Shown here: in pieces, positions 22,282 through 22,331 of the stretch
Layout: each line of letters begins with the position of its first letter
Position numbering within the stretch: position 1 is the first letter of the stretch
From: an uncultured Lachnospiraceae bacterium
GTDB taxonomy: Bacteria; Bacillota; Clostridia; Lachnospirales; Lachnospiraceae
Assembly: GCA_902796375.1 (NCBI GenBank)
Contig: CADBOW010000202.1
Span: 1-22,331, forward strand
Direction of reading: 5' to 3'
Length of the DNA: 22,331 nucleotides
The notes under the pieces: model-generated
Database searches by the model: none
What the model was told of the DNA's origin: nothing
The model's input: only the letters and a program-made list of their open reading frames with translations
Made by a program: the position numbers and the translations under genes

Positions 22282-22310
22282 TTGACAAGTATGTTTCTGA
22301 ACAATAGAAT
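22282..22310 (+). promoter_or_regulatory. Strong rightward promoter leaving the window
   Basis: TTGACA (22282-22287), a 17-nt spacer and TAGAAT (22305-22310) on the + strand: a perfect -35, ideal spacing and a five-of-six -10. It points out of the window, divergent to the MMPL gene, so an unseen gene should start soon after the right edge. Confidence 0.7.
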
Positions 22311-22318
22311 ACTATCAA
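22282..22318. promoter_or_regulatory. Imperfect dyad over the divergent promoter (possible operator)
   Basis: TTGACAAGTAT (22282-22292) and ATACTATCAA (22309-22318) are near-complementary arms centred at about 22300, with a smaller TGTT-TCTG-AACA dyad at the centre. The arms cover the -35 and -10 of the rightward promoter and the zone where the MMPL promoter must lie, which suits a repressor site. Confidence 0.45.
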
Positions 22319-22331
22319 TTCATCGTCTTAA

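Noticed and set aside
1..22331. CRISPR array, tRNA, rRNA, insertion sequence or prophage genes
   Set aside because: No regularly spaced repeats, cloverleaf-like segments, transposase or integrase motifs were seen on either strand.

Overview
The window reads as a chromosomal segment of a Gram-positive anaerobe of the class Clostridia, most likely Lachnospiraceae. The evidence is strong AGGAGG/GAGG ribosome binding sites, frequent GTG/TTG starts, the short form of pyruvate kinase, and protein families typical of that group. This placement is inference, because there is no rRNA and no database was searched. Base composition looks moderately GC-rich by eye (not counted). Gene density is high, with no tRNA, rRNA, CRISPR array, insertion sequence or phage gene recognisable. 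Only pyk (left edge, truncated) and a galactokinase-like gene lie on the + strand; everything else is on the - strand.

Layout, left to right. (1) The 3' part of pyruvate kinase converges on a six-gene - strand cluster, with a bidirectional terminator (1376-1412) between them. (2) In transcription order that cluster runs MoxR AAA+ ATPase, DUF58 protein, small DUF4381-like membrane protein, two membrane-anchored von Willebrand A (VWA) proteins, and a TPR membrane protein with an Asp/Gln repeat tail. A membrane EAL-domain c-di-GMP phosphodiesterase lies immediately upstream, 17 nt from moxR, and is probably the first gene of the operon. (3) A short intergenic region holds back-to-back promoters for the EAL gene and for the galactokinase-like gene. 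(4) The galactokinase-like gene and a sodium:solute symporter converge with their stop codons directly abutting. (5) A KtrAB-type potassium uptake pair is followed by a sensor histidine kinase with no response regulator in view. (6) A macro-domain protein with an extra C-terminal helical domain, a histidine phosphatase and a MATE exporter follow. (7) A 1069-residue MMPL/RND-type exporter closes the window, beside a strong promoter firing rightward out of it.

How the genes work together. The EAL/MoxR/VWA cluster looks like one envelope-associated unit: MoxR would act as an ATP-driven chaperone on or with the metal-binding VWA proteins, DUF58 as its cytosolic partner, and the EAL enzyme would link it to c-di-GMP. 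The ktrB-ktrA-kinase unit links K+ uptake to a membrane sensor. The galactokinase-like kinase and the symporter could form a sugar-salvage pair, but this is weak inference.

The most interesting points are the phosphodiesterase coupled to the MoxR/VWA operon, the macro-domain fusion, the E-to-N change in the galactokinase signature, the in-frame charged tail after the MATE amber stop, and the dyad overlapping the rightward promoter at the right edge. I see no clear new defence or mobile system.
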